A stretch of DNA of 64,000 bases from an uncultured Oscillospiraceae bacterium (GTDB lineage: Bacteria > Bacillota > Clostridia > Oscillospirales > Ruminococcaceae): positions 78,724 through 142,723 of the forward strand of contig UQDG01000005.1 in the NCBI GenBank assembly GCA_900539695.1, given 5' to 3'. Position 1 is the first letter of the stretch. The number at the start of each line of letters is the position of its first letter. Positions 43,956 through 53,899 of this stretch are shown piece after piece. Both the position numbers and the translations under genes were made by a program. Below the pieces are notes generated by a model that saw only the letters and a program-made list of their open reading frames with translations, made no database searches and was not told where the DNA came from.

Positions 43956-44395
43956 TGTTACTGCCGAAGCGTGTTAAGTACCGCCGCGTTCAGCGCGGCC
44001 GCATGACCGGTAAGGCCATGCGTGGCAACAAGGTCAACCAGGGCGATTACGGTCTGGTTGCTCTCGAGCCGGCTTGGATCACCTCCAACCAGATCGAGGC
44101 AGCTCGTGTTGCTATGACCCGTTATATTAAGCGTGGTGGTAAGGTCTGGATCAAGATCTTCCCCGACAAGCCCGTCACCGAGAAGCCGGCCGGCACCCGA
44201 ATGGGTTCCGGTAAAGGCAGCCCGGAGTACTGGGTAGCCGTCGTTAAGCCGGGCCGCGTGCTGTTCGAGCTGGCTGATGTCAGCGAGGATGTTGCCCGCG
44301 AGGCTCTGCGTCTGGCCAGCCACAAGCTGCCGGTCCGCTGCAAATTCGTCAAGCGTGAAGAGCTTGACACCGTAAAGGAGGGTGACGCTGAATGA
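43955..44395 (+). CDS. rplP: 50S ribosomal protein L16 (uL16)
   Basis: 146 residues. [40 protein letters not shown] and [19 protein letters not shown] are diagnostic. GGAGG lies in the end of rpsC. Its stop overlaps the rpmC ATG by 4 nt. Confidence 0.98.
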   Translation: MLLPKRVKYRRVQRGRMTGKAMRGNKVNQGDYGLVALEPAWITSNQIEAARVAMTRYIKRGGKVWIKIFPDKPVTEKPAGTRMGSGKGSPEYWVAVVKPGRVLFELADVSEDVAREALRLASHKLPVRCKFVKREELDTVKEGDAE

Positions 44396-44589
44396 AAGCT
44401 ACTGAACTGCGCGAAATGACCGATGTAGAGCTGAACAAGCAGCTCAAGGACCTGAAGGCCGAGCTCTTCAACCTGCGCTTTCAGCACACCATCCACCAGC
44501 TGGATAACCCCATTCGCATCGAGGCCGTTAAGAAGGACATCGCCCGCGTGATGACCGTCCTGGCTGAGAAGAATGCGAAAAACGCGTAA
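44392..44589 (+). CDS. rpmC: 50S ribosomal protein L29 (uL29)
   Basis: 65 residues. [20 protein letters not shown] and [19 protein letters not shown] match the two-helix fold at the tunnel exit. Start coupled to rplP, AAGGAGGGTG upstream. Confidence 0.97.
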   Translation: MKATELREMTDVELNKQLKDLKAELFNLRFQHTIHQLDNPIRIEAVKKDIARVMTVLAEKNAKNA

Positions 44590-44604
44590 GAGGGAGGGTA
44601 AAAC

Positions 44605-44859
44605 ATGGAACGTAATCTGAGAAAGACCCGTGTGGGCGTCGTTGTCTCCGACAAGATGGACAAGACCATCGTCGTCGCTGTTAAGGACAGCGTCCAGCAC
44701 CCTCTGTACAAGAAGATCCTGAAGCGCACCAAGAAGTTCAAGGCCCATGACGAAAACAACGAAGCCGGCATCGGCGACCGCGTTGAGATCATGGAGACCC
44801 GCAAGATTTCCAAGGAAGTCAACTGGCGTCTCGTCAAGATCATCGAGAAAGCAAAATAA
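44605..44859 (+). CDS. rpsQ: 30S ribosomal protein S17 (uS17)
   Basis: 84 residues. [19 protein letters not shown] and [20 protein letters not shown] match the OB-fold S17 pattern. AGGGAGGG upstream. Confidence 0.97.
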   Translation: MERNLRKTRVGVVVSDKMDKTIVVAVKDSVQHPLYKKILKRTKKFKAHDENNEAGIGDRVEIMETRKISKEVNWRLVKIIEKAK

Positions 44860-44892
44860 TCAGCCTGGTACTTTGAAAGGAGGACCTGAAAG

Positions 44893-45261
44893 ATGGTTCA
44901 GATGCAAACTTATCTCAAAGTGGCCGACAATACCGGTGCTAAGGAGTTAATGTGCTTCCGTGTACTGGGCGGTACCCGCAAGAGATACGCAAACATCGGC
45001 GACATCGTGGTTTGCAGCGTCAAGAAAGCTGCTCCCGGTGGCACTGTAAAGAAGGGCGACGTGGTCAAGGCCGTCATCGTCCGTAGCAAGCATGGCCTGC
45101 GTCGTGATGACGGCTCCTACATCCGTTTCGATGAGAACGCCGCCGTTATCGTCATGGCCGACAAGAGCCCCAAGGGCACTCGTATCTTTGGACCCGTCGC
45201 TCGCGAGCTGCGCGATGCCGGCTTCACCAAGATCCTGAGCCTGGCTCCCGAATCGCTGTAA
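44893..45261 (+). CDS. rplN: 50S ribosomal protein L14 (uL14)
   Basis: 122 residues. [20 protein letters not shown] at the start, [24 protein letters not shown] and [14 protein letters not shown] complete the signature. AAAGGAGG upstream. It binds RsfS and lies at the subunit interface. Confidence 0.98.
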   Translation: MVQMQTYLKVADNTGAKELMCFRVLGGTRKRYANIGDIVVCSVKKAAPGGTVKKGDVVKAVIVRSKHGLRRDDGSYIRFDENAAVIVMADKSPKGTRIFGPVARELRDAGFTKILSLAPESL

Positions 45262-45276
45262 GGAGGTTTTAATTAA

Positions 45277-45591
45277 ATGAATAATCTTCATGTTAAAACC
45301 GGCGACAACGTTATGGTCATCTCCGGCAAGGACAAGGGCAAGACCGGTAAGGTCCTGCAGACCTCCCCGAAAGAGGGCAAGGTCATCGTGGAAGGCCTGA
45401 ACATGGTCACCAAGCACGTCAAGCCTCGCCGTCAGGGTGAGCAGGGCGGCATTGTCAAGGCCGAGGGCGCTATCTACGCCTGCAAGGTTATGCCTGTTTG
45501 CCCCAAGTGCGGCAAGGCTACCCGCGTTGGTCATTCTGTCAAGGACGGCAAGACCGTCCGCGTTTGCCGCAAGTGCGGCGCTGAACTGTAA
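45277..45591 (+). CDS. rplX: 50S ribosomal protein L24 (uL24)
   Basis: 104 residues. The KOW motif [20 protein letters not shown] is N-terminal; [15 protein letters not shown] follows. The C-terminal half has CPKCG and CRKCG, four Cys that probably bind zinc, as in many Clostridia. AAGGAGG upstream. Confidence 0.97.
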   Translation: MNNLHVKTGDNVMVISGKDKGKTGKVLQTSPKEGKVIVEGLNMVTKHVKPRRQGEQGGIVKAEGAIYACKVMPVCPKCGKATRVGHSVKDGKTVRVCRKCGAEL

Positions 45592-45605
45592 GGGAGGAGT
45601 ACACA

Positions 45606-46145
45606 ATGGCACGTTTGAAAGAACAGTATGTCAACGAGATCGCTCCGGCCCTGAACAAGAAGTTCGGCTACAAGAGCGTTATGCAGATCCCCAAGCTGGA
45701 TAAGGTCATCATCAACGTTGCTGCTGGCGAAGCTAAAGAGAACGCTAAGGTCATCGACGCCATCGTCGCCGACCTGGGCCAGATCACCGGCCAGAAGGCC
45801 ATCGTTTGCAAGGCTCGCAAGAGCGTCGCAAACTTCAAACTGCGCGAGGGCATGCCCATCGGCGCTAAGGTCACCCTGCGTGGTGAGCGTATGTACGAGT
45901 TCGTTGATCGTCTGTTCAACGTTGCTCTGCCTCGTGTTCGCGACTTCCGCGGCATCAACGGCAACTCCTTCGACGGCCGCGGCAACTACGCCTTCGGCCT
46001 GAAGGAACAGATTATCTTCCCCGAGATCGACTTCGACAAGGTTGACGCGATCCGCGGCATGGACATCTGCTTCGTTACCACCGCTAAGACCGACGAGGAA
46101 GCCAAGGAGCTGCTGAAGGCTCTGGGCGCTCCGTTCGCTAACTAA
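45606..46145 (+). CDS. rplE: 50S ribosomal protein L5 (uL5)
   Basis: 179 residues. [19 protein letters not shown] start ([17 protein letters not shown]), [40 protein letters not shown] and [20 protein letters not shown]. It binds 5S rRNA and the P-site tRNA. AAGGGAGG upstream. Confidence 0.98.
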   Translation: MARLKEQYVNEIAPALNKKFGYKSVMQIPKLDKVIINVAAGEAKENAKVIDAIVADLGQITGQKAIVCKARKSVANFKLREGMPIGAKVTLRGERMYEFVDRLFNVALPRVRDFRGINGNSFDGRGNYAFGLKEQIIFPEIDFDKVDAIRGMDICFVTTAKTDEEAKELLKALGAPFAN

Positions 46146-46159
46146 GGGAGGGAACTCTA

Positions 46160-46345
46160 ATGGCAAAACTTTCTATGAAGCTCAAGCAGCAGGCACCTGC
46201 CAAGTTCTCGACCCGCGCTTACAACCGCTGCAAGATCTGCGGTCGTCCCCATGCTTACCTGCGCAAGTACGGTGTCTGCCGTATCTGCTTCCGTGAGCTG
46301 GCTTACAAGGGCGAGATCCCCGGCGTCAAGAAGGCTTCCTGGTAA
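46160..46345 (+). CDS. rpsN: 30S ribosomal protein S14, zinc-binding type (uS14)
   Basis: 61 residues, the short zinc form: C24-x2-C27 and C40-x2-C43, with [20 protein letters not shown]. Presence of the zinc form in the spc operon is usual in Firmicutes; no zinc-free paralogue is in the window. A 66-nt gap without features follows. Confidence 0.97.
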   Translation: MAKLSMKLKQQAPAKFSTRAYNRCKICGRPHAYLRKYGVCRICFRELAYKGEIPGVKKASW

Positions 46346-46411
46346 GCCCTTGATTGCTTCTGTCTGAACGAATAACAACACTCTTAAACACAACCTAAGG
46401 AGGTTAGTGGC

Positions 46412-46810
46412 ATGCAAATCACCGATCCTATCGCGGACCTGCTGACCCGCATCCGCAACGCAAGCACTGCCAAACACCCTTCCGTGGAAATCCCTGCTTC
46501 CAACCTGAAGAAGGCTATCTGCCAGATCCTGGTTGATGAGGGTTACATCAAGGGTATGAAAGTGACCGAGGACAACAAGCAGGGGACTATCACCCTGACC
46601 CTGAAGTACCAGGAGAACGGTACTCCGGTCATCGCTGGCCTGAAGCGCGTTTCCAAGCCGGGCCTGCGTATTTACACCAACTGCGAAGATATGCCCAAGG
46701 TCATGAAGGGCCTGGGCACCGCAATCATCTCCACTTCTAAAGGCGTCATGACCGACAAAGCTGCCCGCGCAGCTCACGTTGGCGGTGAAGTTCTCGCCTT
46801 TGTGTGGTAA
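46412..46810 (+). CDS. rpsH: 30S ribosomal protein S8 (uS8)
   Basis: 132 residues. [29 protein letters not shown] and the C-terminal [20 protein letters not shown] are diagnostic. In E. coli S8 represses the spc operon by binding rplE mRNA. AAGGAGG upstream. Confidence 0.98.
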   Translation: MQITDPIADLLTRIRNASTAKHPSVEIPASNLKKAICQILVDEGYIKGMKVTEDNKQGTITLTLKYQENGTPVIAGLKRVSKPGLRIYTNCEDMPKVMKGLGTAIISTSKGVMTDKAARAAHVGGEVLAFVW

Positions 46811-46826
46811 GAAAGGGGTATAGACA

Positions 46827-47375
46827 ATGTCGAGAATTGGAAGAAAACCCATCGTCATTCCCGCCGGTGTGGAAGTTAAGGTCGATGCGGCCGAGCACGC
46901 CATCACCGTTAAGGGCCCCAAGGGTACCCTGCATTCCAAATTTCATCCTCTGATGACTGTTGCCGTCGAGGGCAATGAGATTTTGGTTACCCGTCCTAAT
47001 GACGAGAAGGAGGCCCGCAGCCTCCATGGCCTGACCCGCACCCTCATCCACAACATGGTCGTCGGTGTTACCGAGGGCTTCCGCAAGGACCTGGAGATCC
47101 AGGGCGTTGGCTACCGTGCTGCTAAGCAGGGCAACAAGCTGACCCTGACCCTGGGCTTCTCTCATCCCGTTGAGTTTGAGGAGACCGATACCATCAAGAT
47201 CGAGCTGAAAGATGCTCTGCACTTCAGCATCGTCGGTATCGACAAGCAGGAAGTCGGCCAGTACGCTGCCGAAGTCCGTGGCAAGCGCCCGCCCGAGCCG
47301 TACAAGGGCAAGGGCATCCGCTATGTTGGCGAGTATGTCATCCGTAAGGAAGGCAAAGCCGGCAAGGGTAAATAA
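46827..47375 (+). CDS. rplF: 50S ribosomal protein L6 (uL6)
   Basis: 182 residues. SRIGRKPIVIPAGVEV, TVKGPKGTL and the C-terminal KRPPEPYKGKGIRYVGE, the L6 signature. AAAGGGG upstream, 16 nt after rpsH. Confidence 0.98.
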   Translation: MSRIGRKPIVIPAGVEVKVDAAEHAITVKGPKGTLHSKFHPLMTVAVEGNEILVTRPNDEKEARSLHGLTRTLIHNMVVGVTEGFRKDLEIQGVGYRAAKQGNKLTLTLGFSHPVEFEETDTIKIELKDALHFSIVGIDKQEVGQYAAEVRGKRPPEPYKGKGIRYVGEYVIRKEGKAGKGK

Positions 47376-47393
47376 TAGGAGAGGAGAAACATT

Positions 47394-47753
47394 ATGGTCA
47401 ATAAGGCTGATAAGAACGTTGCTCGTCTGCGCCGTCACCGCCGTGTCCGCGGCAAGATCAGCGGCACTGCCGAGCGTCCCCGTCTGGATGTTTTCCGCTC
47501 TGCCAAGCACATCTACGCTCAGGTCATCGATGATGTCCAGGGCGTTACCCTGGCCAGCGCATCCAGCATGGACAAAGATTTCAACGCTTACGGCGGCAAT
47601 ATTGAGGCCGCTAAGAAGGTTGGCGAGGCCATCGCCAAGAAGTGCCTTGAAAAGGGCATTACCGAAGTGGTCTATGACCGCGGCGGTTTCGTCTACCAGG
47701 GCCGCGTTCAGGCACTCGCTGAGGGTGCCCGCGAAGCCGGCCTGAAGCTGTAA
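47394..47753 (+). CDS. rplR: 50S ribosomal protein L18 (uL18)
   Basis: 119 residues. [20 protein letters not shown] and [16 protein letters not shown], then [20 protein letters not shown]. Binds 5S rRNA with L5. GAGAGGAG upstream. Confidence 0.98.
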   Translation: MVNKADKNVARLRRHRRVRGKISGTAERPRLDVFRSAKHIYAQVIDDVQGVTLASASSMDKDFNAYGGNIEAAKKVGEAIAKKCLEKGITEVVYDRGGFVYQGRVQALAEGAREAGLKL

Positions 47754-47769
47754 GGAGGGAGAAGATACT

Positions 47770-48273
47770 ATGGCCATGCAGAGAAGACAAGAAGATGACG
47801 GCATGATCACCAAGGTCGTCTCCATCAACCGTGTTTCCAAGACTGTCAAGGGCGGCCGCGTTATGAAGTTCGCTGCTCTGATCGTCGTTGGCGACGGCAA
47901 GGGCAACATCGGTTACGGCGTCGGCAAGTCCGGCGAAGTTCCCGAGGCTATCCGCAAGGGTGAGGGCGCTGCCAAGAAGAACATGCGCAAGGTCTGCCTG
48001 AAGGGCAGCACCATTCCTCACGAGATCGTCGGCGAGTTCGGCGCAGGCCGCGTTCTGATGCGTCCCGCTGCCCCCGGTACCGGCGTTCTGGCCGGCGGCC
48101 CCGTCCGTGCCGTCCTCGAGTGCGCTGGCATTAAGGACATTCGTGCCAAGAGCCTGCGCTCCAACAACCCCATCAACGTCACTGCTGCTACCTTCGCTGG
48201 CCTGTGCGGCCTGACCGACGCTGAGAGCGTCGCTGCCAAGCGCGGCAAGACCGTTGCCGAGATCCTGGGCTAA
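47770..48273 (+). CDS. rpsE: 30S ribosomal protein S5 (uS5)
   Basis: 167 residues. [40 protein letters not shown] and the S5 C-domain [19 protein letters not shown]. At the mRNA entry channel; the Lys/Gly loop linked to spectinomycin resistance lies in [17 protein letters not shown] upstream. Confidence 0.98.
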   Translation: MAMQRRQEDDGMITKVVSINRVSKTVKGGRVMKFAALIVVGDGKGNIGYGVGKSGEVPEAIRKGEGAAKKNMRKVCLKGSTIPHEIVGEFGAGRVLMRPAAPGTGVLAGGPVRAVLECAGIKDIRAKSLRSNNPINVTAATFAGLCGLTDAESVAAKRGKTVAEILG

Positions 48274-48286
48274 GGAGGGTATTACA

Positions 48287-48466
48287 ATGGAAAAAGTTAC
48301 CATTCGTCTCGCCAAGAGCCTGATCGGCCGCGGCAAAGAGCAGATCGCCGTTGCCCACTCCCTGGGCCTGAACCGCCCCGGTGAGGTTACCGAGCAGCCT
48401 GACAACGCAGCCACCCAGGGCAAGATCGCTAAGATCGCCCACCTGGTTGTCGTTACCAAGGCATAA
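48287..48466 (+). CDS. rpmD: 50S ribosomal protein L30 (uL30)
   Basis: 59 residues from ATG 48287, 13 nt after the rpsE stop, with AAGGAGGG upstream. KVTIRLAKSLIGRGKEQIAV and GKIAKIAHLVVV fit the short bacterial L30. An in-frame upstream start inside rpsE is unsupported. Confidence 0.96.
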   Translation: MEKVTIRLAKSLIGRGKEQIAVAHSLGLNRPGEVTEQPDNAATQGKIAKIAHLVVVTKA

Positions 48467-48483
48467 TGCAAGGAGGTGCAAGC

Positions 48484-48921
48484 ATGAAACTTCACGAACT
48501 GAAAGCGTCCGCTGGCGCCCGTAAGGCTGTGACCCGCAAGGGCCGCGGTGCTGGCTCCGGCAACGGCAAGACCGCTGGCTTCGGCCACAAGGGCCAGAAG
48601 GCTCGCTCCGGTGTCAAGAAGGCCGGCTTCGAAGGCGGCCAGATGCCTCTGCAGCGTCGTCTGCCGAAGCGCGGCTTCAACAACATTTTCGCAACCAAGT
48701 ATGTTACCATTAAGGTATCCGACCTCGAGAAGTTCGAGGCTGGTGCGACCGTCGACACCGAGGCTCTGCTGAACGCCGGCATCATCTCCAAGACGCTGGA
48801 CGGCGTTAAGGTCCTGGGCAATGGCGAACTGACCAAGGCTGTCAACGTCAAGGTTGCCGCTTACACGGCCTCCGCCAAAGAAAAAATCGAGAAAGCTGGC
48901 GGGAAGGCTGAGGTGATGTAA
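48484..48921 (+). CDS. rplO: 50S ribosomal protein L15 (uL15)
   Basis: 145 residues. KLHELKASAGARKAVTRKGR and GSGNGKTAGFGHKGQKARSG form the Gly/Arg-rich extension; PLQRRLPKRGFNN follows. AAGGAGGTG upstream of ATG 48484. Its stop lies 1 nt before the secY start. Confidence 0.98.
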   Translation: MKLHELKASAGARKAVTRKGRGAGSGNGKTAGFGHKGQKARSGVKKAGFEGGQMPLQRRLPKRGFNNIFATKYVTIKVSDLEKFEAGATVDTEALLNAGIISKTLDGVKVLGNGELTKAVNVKVAAYTASAKEKIEKAGGKAEVM

Positions 48922-48922
48922 G

Positions 48923-50227
48923 GTGTTTGAAACCTTCCGTAATGCATGGAAGATCGATGATCTCCGCAAGCGGCTTCTTTTCACCCTTCTGATCCTCGTC
49001 CTGTTCCGTTTGGGCTGCGCAGTTCCGGTGCCGTACATCAGTGCCGGTGCGCTGTCCACCATGTTCGCCGGTGGTACCGGCGATATGCTGGAGTATCTGA
49101 ACATGATGAGCGGCGGTGCTCTGAGCGAATGTACACTTTTCGCCCTGGGTGTCCAGCCCGCCATCAATGCCTCCATCATCATGCAGCTGCTGGCAGTAGC
49201 CATTCCGTATCTGGAAAACCTCGCCAAGGAAGGCGAAGAAGGTCAGCGCAAGATGCGCCGCATCACCAACTATGTTGGCGCGGGTATCGGTCTGATGCTG
49301 TCCATCGGCTACTACTTCATCATCCGCAACATGGGCGCCCTCTCCTATACTGAGGGCTTCGCAGGCATCTTCAGCGCTGTTGTTATCATCCTGTCCTTCA
49401 CGGCAGGATCTCAGCTGTGCACTTGGCTGGGCAACCAGATCGATTCCAAGGGTATCGGCAATGGTATCTCGCTGATGATTTTCGCCGGTATCGTGGCCCG
49501 CTGGTCCAGCATCTACAGTGCTGTCACCAACATTTTGGCCCGTGCAAGCAACGGCGAGCCGCAGTTCTACATCTTCCTGCCCGCACTGGTCCTGCTGGCC
49601 CTGGCTGCCGTGATCTTCGTCGTCATTCTGACGAACGCAGAGCGCCGCATCCCTGTCCAGTATGCCAAGCGTGTGGTCGGCCGTAAGATGTACGGCGGTC
49701 AGGCTAGCTACATCCCCATCAAGGTGAACATGACTGGCGTTATGCCCATCATCTTCGCTTCGACCCTGTGCAGCCTGCCCGGCCTGATCTTCCGCTTCAT
49801 CAACCTGAGTGCGGCTGATCATCCGGCCCTGTATGCTTTCTTCAGCGCGTTCAACTACAACAGCGTGCTCTATCTCATCGTTTACGTGCTGCTGATCGTT
49901 GCGTTCAACTACTTCTACGTTGCGATCCAGTACAACCCCGTCGATATTGCCAACCAGCTCCGCAAGAACAACGGCACCATCCCCGGCATCCGCCCGGGCA
50001 AGCCCACCAGCGATTTCATCACCAAGACGCTGTCCAAGATCACTCTGATCGGCGCCATCTTCCTGGCGATCGTCGCAGGCCTGCCCATCATCCTCGGTAA
50101 CATCACCGGCACGTCCATCCAGCTGGGTGGTACGAGCCTGCTTATCGTGGTCGGCGTTGCCCTGGAGACCGGTCGTTCCCTGGAAGGTTATATGACTGCC
50201 CGCCATCACAAAGGGTTCTTGGAATAA
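48923..50227 (+). CDS. secY: protein translocase subunit SecY
   Basis: Central pore of the Sec translocon; 434 residues, ten helices. LRLRLLFTLLILVLFRLG-like first helix, GGALSECTLFALGVQPAINA and SIIMQLL (plug and helix 3), GNGISLMIFAGI, RRIPVQYAKR loop and the C-terminal RSLEGYMTARHHKGFL. GTG start 1 nt after rplO, with GAGGTGATG as ribosome site inside that gene. Confidence 0.97.
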   Translation: MFETFRNAWKIDDLRKRLLFTLLILVLFRLGCAVPVPYISAGALSTMFAGGTGDMLEYLNMMSGGALSECTLFALGVQPAINASIIMQLLAVAIPYLENLAKEGEEGQRKMRRITNYVGAGIGLMLSIGYYFIIRNMGALSYTEGFAGIFSAVVIILSFTAGSQLCTWLGNQIDSKGIGNGISLMIFAGIVARWSSIYSAVTNILARASNGEPQFYIFLPALVLLALAAVIFVVILTNAERRIPVQYAKRVVGRKMYGGQASYIPIKVNMTGVMPIIFASTLCSLPGLIFRFINLSAADHPALYAFFSAFNYNSVLYLIVYVLLIVAFNYFYVAIQYNPVDIANQLRKNNGTIPGIRPGKPTSDFITKTLSKITLIGAIFLAIVAGLPIILGNITGTSIQLGGTSLLIVVGVALETGRSLEGYMTARHHKGFLE

Positions 50228-50242
50228 GAAAGGGAATGTACG

Positions 50243-50875
50243 ATGAAACTGATCCTTTTGGGCGCCCCCGGCGCCGGTAAGGGTACCCAGGCAGAAATCC
50301 TCTGCGATAAACTGGCAATCCCTACCATTTCGACCGGTAACATTCTGCGTGCCGCCGTGAAAGACGGCACCCCTATGGGGCAAAAGGCAAAAAGCTTTAT
50401 GGACGCCGGTGCTCTGGTTCCCGATGATGTCATCGTCGGAATCGTGAAAGAGCGCCTGGCACAGCCTGACTGCGTGAATGGCTTTATCCTTGACGGTATG
50501 CCGCGCACCATCGCCCAGGGCGAAGCCCTGGAGAAGATGGGTGTGGAGATCGACAAGGTCGTGAACCTGATCGTTCCCGATGAGGCCATCACCAAGCGCA
50601 TGTCTGGCCGCCGCGTCTGCGCCAAATGTGGTGCAAGCTATCACATCATCAACAAACCCAGCGCCAAAGAGGGCGTGTGTGACCGCTGCGGCGGTGAGCT
50701 GGCCATTCGCAAGGATGACGAGCCCGCCACCGTGCTGGACCGCTTGAAAGCCTATCACGAGCAGACCGAACCGCTGGTTGAGTTCTATCGCCAGCGCGGT
50801 AAGCTCGTCGAGGTTCCCGACCAGGGTTCCATCGAGGCCACCACCGCGTTCCTGCTCAAGCTTTTGGAGGCTTAA
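50243..50875 (+). CDS. adk: adenylate kinase
   Basis: Interconverts AMP, ADP and ATP. 210 residues. P-loop GAPGAGKGTQAE, AMP site STGNILRAA and DGMPRTIAQ. The lid domain carries a zinc site with C-x2-C (CAKCG) and C-x2-C (CDRCG), the Gram-positive long form. Position after secY is the usual one. AAGGGAA upstream. Confidence 0.98.
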   Translation: MKLILLGAPGAGKGTQAEILCDKLAIPTISTGNILRAAVKDGTPMGQKAKSFMDAGALVPDDVIVGIVKERLAQPDCVNGFILDGMPRTIAQGEALEKMGVEIDKVVNLIVPDEAITKRMSGRRVCAKCGASYHIINKPSAKEGVCDRCGGELAIRKDDEPATVLDRLKAYHEQTEPLVEFYRQRGKLVEVPDQGSIEATTAFLLKLLEA

Positions 50876-50880
50876 AATCC

Positions 50881-51654
50881 ATGATCCAAATCAAGAATGC
50901 TGCTGAACTTGAGAAAATGCGGAAAGCCTGTGCGATCAGCGCGGCTGCACTCAAGGCTGGCGGCGAGGCGATCGAGCCGGGTATTACCACGGCAGAGATC
51001 GACAAAATCATCTACGACTTTATCGTGCGCCACGGTGCAAGACCTAACTTCCTGCACCTGTATGGCTTCCCGGCCACGGCGTGCATCAGCGTGAACGACA
51101 CTGTCATTCACGGCATCCCCAGCCGTCAGCAGCAGATCCGCCCCGGCGACATCGTTTCGATCGATACCGGCTGCAAGATCGATGGCTTCAATGGCGATAA
51201 TGCCTGCACCTATGCGTGCGGCAAGATCGACCTGGAAGCCCAGCGCCTGCTGGACGTTACCAAGGAAGGCCTGCATCGCGGCATTGAAATGGCGCGCGGC
51301 GGCAACCGGGTAGGGGACATCGGACATGCTGTTCAGAGCTACGTCGAGGAGAACGGCTTCTCGGTCGTCCGCAGCTTCGTCGGCCATGGCGTCGGCAAAG
51401 AGCTGCATGAGGACCCTGAAGTGCCGAACTTCGGCAACGCCGGACGCGGTCCGCGGCTGGTGCCCGGCATGTGCATCGCTATCGAACCGATGGTTTGCCA
51501 GTACAAGTACGCGGTAAAGACGTTAAAGGACGGCTGGACGGTCAAAACCTGTGATGGCGGCTTGGCTGCTCATTTCGAGCACACCATGGCGATCACAGCT
51601 GGCGGCGCCGAAGTCCTGACCTACGGCTGGGAGGAACCCGGATGGACTTTGTAA
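50881..51654 (+). CDS. map: type I methionine aminopeptidase
   Basis: Removes initiator Met. 257 residues. Metal ligands lie in SIDTGCKIDGFNGDNA (two Asp), VGHGVGKELHEDPEVPN (His), IEPMV (Glu) and FEHTMAITAGG (Glu). GHGVGKELHEDP is the type I signature. AGGCT upstream; the start is 5 nt after adk. Its end overlaps the KOW gene by 13 nt. Confidence 0.97.
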   Translation: MIQIKNAAELEKMRKACAISAAALKAGGEAIEPGITTAEIDKIIYDFIVRHGARPNFLHLYGFPATACISVNDTVIHGIPSRQQQIRPGDIVSIDTGCKIDGFNGDNACTYACGKIDLEAQRLLDVTKEGLHRGIEMARGGNRVGDIGHAVQSYVEENGFSVVRSFVGHGVGKELHEDPEVPNFGNAGRGPRLVPGMCIAIEPMVCQYKYAVKTLKDGWTVKTCDGGLAAHFEHTMAITAGGAEVLTYGWEEPGWTL

Positions 51655-51893
51655 AAGGCCAACTGGTCCGCTCCAAAGCGGGAAGGGACAAAACCCGCAC
51701 CCTGGCTGTTTTGGAAGTGGAAGGAGAGATGCTTCTGCTGGCCGACGGAAACCTGCGTAAGGTAGGAGACCCGAAGCGTAAAAAGGCGAAGCATGTCGCC
51801 CCCACGACCACCGTTCTCGCGAACGAGCTTCTGAAAAGCGATCAACAACTCAGTGATGCCATCGCCGCTTACGATGCGGCCTGTGCAAACTGA
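51642..51893 (+). CDS. KOW-domain RNA-binding protein (L14e/L6e/L27e-like)
   Basis: 83 residues. [20 protein letters not shown] is a KOW motif, [17 protein letters not shown] a basic loop. Similar genes lie between map and infA in many Clostridia. It probably binds rRNA or the ribosome, but no role is proven. GGGAGG lies 9 nt before the ATG, inside map. Confidence 0.85.
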   Translation: MDFVKGQLVRSKAGRDKTRTLAVLEVEGEMLLLADGNLRKVGDPKRKKAKHVAPTTTVLANELLKSDQQLSDAIAAYDAACAN

Positions 51894-51919
51894 CGGAACC
51901 CTTCAAGGAGGCAATCAGC

Positions 51920-52156
51920 TTGTCTAAAGAAGATGTCATCGAAGTAGAAGGTATCGTACGGGAAGCCATGCCCAACACGGTGTTCAAGGTCGAGCTGCTC
52001 AACAAAGAGGGTAAGCCCAACGGACACGTTGTTATGGCTCACATTTCCGGCAAACTGCGGACGAACTTCATCCGCATCCTGCCCGGCGACAAGGTCACCA
52101 TGGAAATGTCGCCCTACGACCTGACCAAAGCCCGGATCACCTGGCGTTCTAAATAA
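51920..52156 (+). CDS. infA: translation initiation factor IF-1
   Basis: 78 residues, OB fold. [40 protein letters not shown] and [18 protein letters not shown]. It starts at TTG 51920 with AAGGAGG 8 nt upstream; there is no in-frame ATG. It occupies the A site during initiation. Confidence 0.97.
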   Translation: MSKEDVIEVEGIVREAMPNTVFKVELLNKEGKPNGHVVMAHISGKLRTNFIRILPGDKVTMEMSPYDLTKARITWRSK

Positions 52157-52186
52157 GCGCCTTGTGTTATAAAGGAGGTTAACATC

Positions 52187-52300
52187 ATGAAGGTAAAACC
52201 TTCCGTGAAACCCATTTGCGAGAAGTGCAAAGTCATCAAGCGCAAAGGCCGCGTGATGATCATTTGTGCCAATCCGAAGCATAAGCAGCGTCAGGGCTAA
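52187..52300 (+). CDS. rpmJ: 50S ribosomal protein L36 (bL36), zinc type
   Basis: 37 residues starting [20 protein letters not shown]. Zinc ligands C11, C14, C27 and H32. AAAGGAGG upstream, 30 nt after infA. Short, highly basic, and in the standard place between infA and rpsM. Confidence 0.97.
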   Translation: MKVKPSVKPICEKCKVIKRKGRVMIICANPKHKQRQG

Positions 52301-52303
52301 AGG

Positions 52304-52323
52304 TCCGCGGATCATTCCGCGGA
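52304..52323 (+). other. palindromic hairpin between rpmJ and rpsM
   Basis: TCCGCGGA occurs twice, at 52304-52311 and 52316-52323, and being self-complementary the two pair around a TCAT loop. It lies in the 113-nt gap. No T-run follows. Confidence 0.5.
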
Positions 52324-52413
52324 AACCGTACCCAAAACGCTTGGGGGCCAAGTGCGTAGATTCCCGGCGCAGGCCCCGACCAGGACATGGGATGTTACTA
52401 ATGGAGGTGCTTT

Positions 52414-52785
52414 ATGGCACGTATTGCTGGTGTTGATCTGCCTCGCGAGAAGCGGATCGAGGTTGGTCTGACTTATGTTTATGGTATTGGTCAGTCCACT
52501 GCCGACGAGATTCTCGCCGGTACCGGAATTAACCCTGATACCCGCGTCAAGGATCTGACTGCTGATGAAGAAGCTAAGATCCGTGACTACATCGACAAAA
52601 ACAACATCATGGTAGAAGGCGATCTGCGCCGTAACGTCGCGCTTGACATCAAGCGTTTGACCGAGATCCAGTGCTACCGTGGTGTGCGCCATCGCAAGGG
52701 CCTTCCCTGCCGCGGCCAGCGCACTAAGACCAATGCGCGTACCTGCAAAGGTCCCAAGCGCACTGTCGCGAACAAAAAGAAGTAA
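52414..52785 (+). CDS. rpsM: 30S ribosomal protein S13 (uS13)
   Basis: 123 residues. [32 protein letters not shown] and the C-terminal [20 protein letters not shown] that reaches the P site. GGAGG upstream. Confidence 0.98.
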   Translation: MARIAGVDLPREKRIEVGLTYVYGIGQSTADEILAGTGINPDTRVKDLTADEEAKIRDYIDKNNIMVEGDLRRNVALDIKRLTEIQCYRGVRHRKGLPCRGQRTKTNARTCKGPKRTVANKKK

Positions 52786-52799
52786 GGAGGAACTGAGAC

Positions 52800-53204
52800 A
52801 TGGCTGCTAACAAAGCTACTGCGGCAAAAACCCGCACTAAAAAGAGAGAGCGCAAGAATATCAGCGCCGGTGCTGCTCACATCCAGAGCACTTTCAACAA
52901 TACCATCGTGACCATCACCGATACTCAGGGCAACACCGTTTCCTGGTGCAGCACTGGTGCACTGAACTTCCGTGGCTCCCGCAAGAGCACCCCTTACGCT
53001 GCGCAGAGCGCTGCTGAGGTCGCCGCCAAGGCCGCCATCGAGCATGGCATGAAGACCGTTGAGGTCTACGTCAAGGGCCCCGGTTCCGGCCGTGAAAGCG
53101 CCATCCGCGCCCTGCAGGCAACCGGCCTGGAGGTCACCATGATCCGTGACGTGACCCCCATCCCGCACAATGGCTGCCGCCCGCCCAAACGCCGCCGCGT
53201 TTGA
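52800..53204 (+). CDS. rpsK: 30S ribosomal protein S11 (uS11)
   Basis: 134 residues. [39 protein letters not shown] and [17 protein letters not shown]. The C-terminal NGC sequence is the usual isoaspartate-prone site. AAGGAGG upstream. Confidence 0.98.
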   Translation: MAANKATAAKTRTKKRERKNISAGAAHIQSTFNNTIVTITDTQGNTVSWCSTGALNFRGSRKSTPYAAQSAAEVAAKAAIEHGMKTVEVYVKGPGSGRESAIRALQATGLEVTMIRDVTPIPHNGCRPPKRRRV

Positions 53205-53224
53205 TTGAAAGGAGAATTTGAGTT

Positions 53225-53827
53225 ATGGCTAAAAATACCCAACCTATCGCCAAGCGCTGCCGTGCTCTCGGCATTTCTCCTGCTGTTATGGGCTATGGTA
53301 AGAAAACCACCAACCGTAACCCCGGCGGCCAGATGAGAAAGAAGAAGAGCGAGTACGCCACCCAGCTCAACGAGAAGCAGAAGGTCAAGTTCGTGTACGG
53401 TATCCTGGAGAGCCAGTTCCATACCTACTACGAGAAGGCCAGCCGTATGCCCGGTCAGACCGGTGTCAACCTGCTGGTTCTGGTTGAGCGCCGCCTGGAC
53501 AACGTCGTTTACCGTCTTGGCTTTGCCAAGACCCGCCGCGACGCTCGCCAGCTGGTTTCCCACAATCATTTCACTGTCAATGGCAAGCGTGTCAACATCC
53601 CCTCTTACCAGGTTAAGGCGGGCGATGTGATCGAGGTCGTCGAGTCCAGCCGTTCTTCCGTCAAGTTCAGCAAGCTGCTGGGCGAGGAAGCTCCCGTTGT
53701 GCTGCTGCCTTCTTGGCTGGAGCGCGACAAGAACGCTCTGAAGGGCACTGTTACCAAGCTGCCCGTTCGTGAGGACATCGATGTGCCCATCGCTGAGCAC
53801 CTCATCGTCGAGTTGTACTCCAAGTAA
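53225..53827 (+). CDS. rpsD: 30S ribosomal protein S4 (uS4)
   Basis: 200 residues. The zinc-free form, since only one Cys lies in the N-terminal domain. RMPGQTGVNLLVLVERRLDN and LGFAKTRRDARQLVSHNHF are the S4 core. S4 represses alpha operons in several bacteria. A perfect 7-bp hairpin follows just before rpoA. AAAGGAG upstream. Confidence 0.97.
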   Translation: MAKNTQPIAKRCRALGISPAVMGYGKKTTNRNPGGQMRKKKSEYATQLNEKQKVKFVYGILESQFHTYYEKASRMPGQTGVNLLVLVERRLDNVVYRLGFAKTRRDARQLVSHNHFTVNGKRVNIPSYQVKAGDVIEVVESSRSSVKFSKLLGEEAPVVLLPSWLERDKNALKGTVTKLPVREDIDVPIAEHLIVELYSK

Positions 53828-53863
53828 TCCTCTTAGCTTTATTCTACGATTTTTCCAACCTGA

Positions 53864-53880
53864 CTGGCGCGCTGCGCCAG
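53864..53880 (+). other. hairpin before rpoA
   Basis: CTGGCGC and GCGCCAG with a 3-nt loop, ending 8 nt before the AAGGAGGG of rpoA in a 72-nt gap. It may be a weak control or processing site. Confidence 0.4.
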
Positions 53881-53899
53881 CGAAACAAGGAGGGTTTTT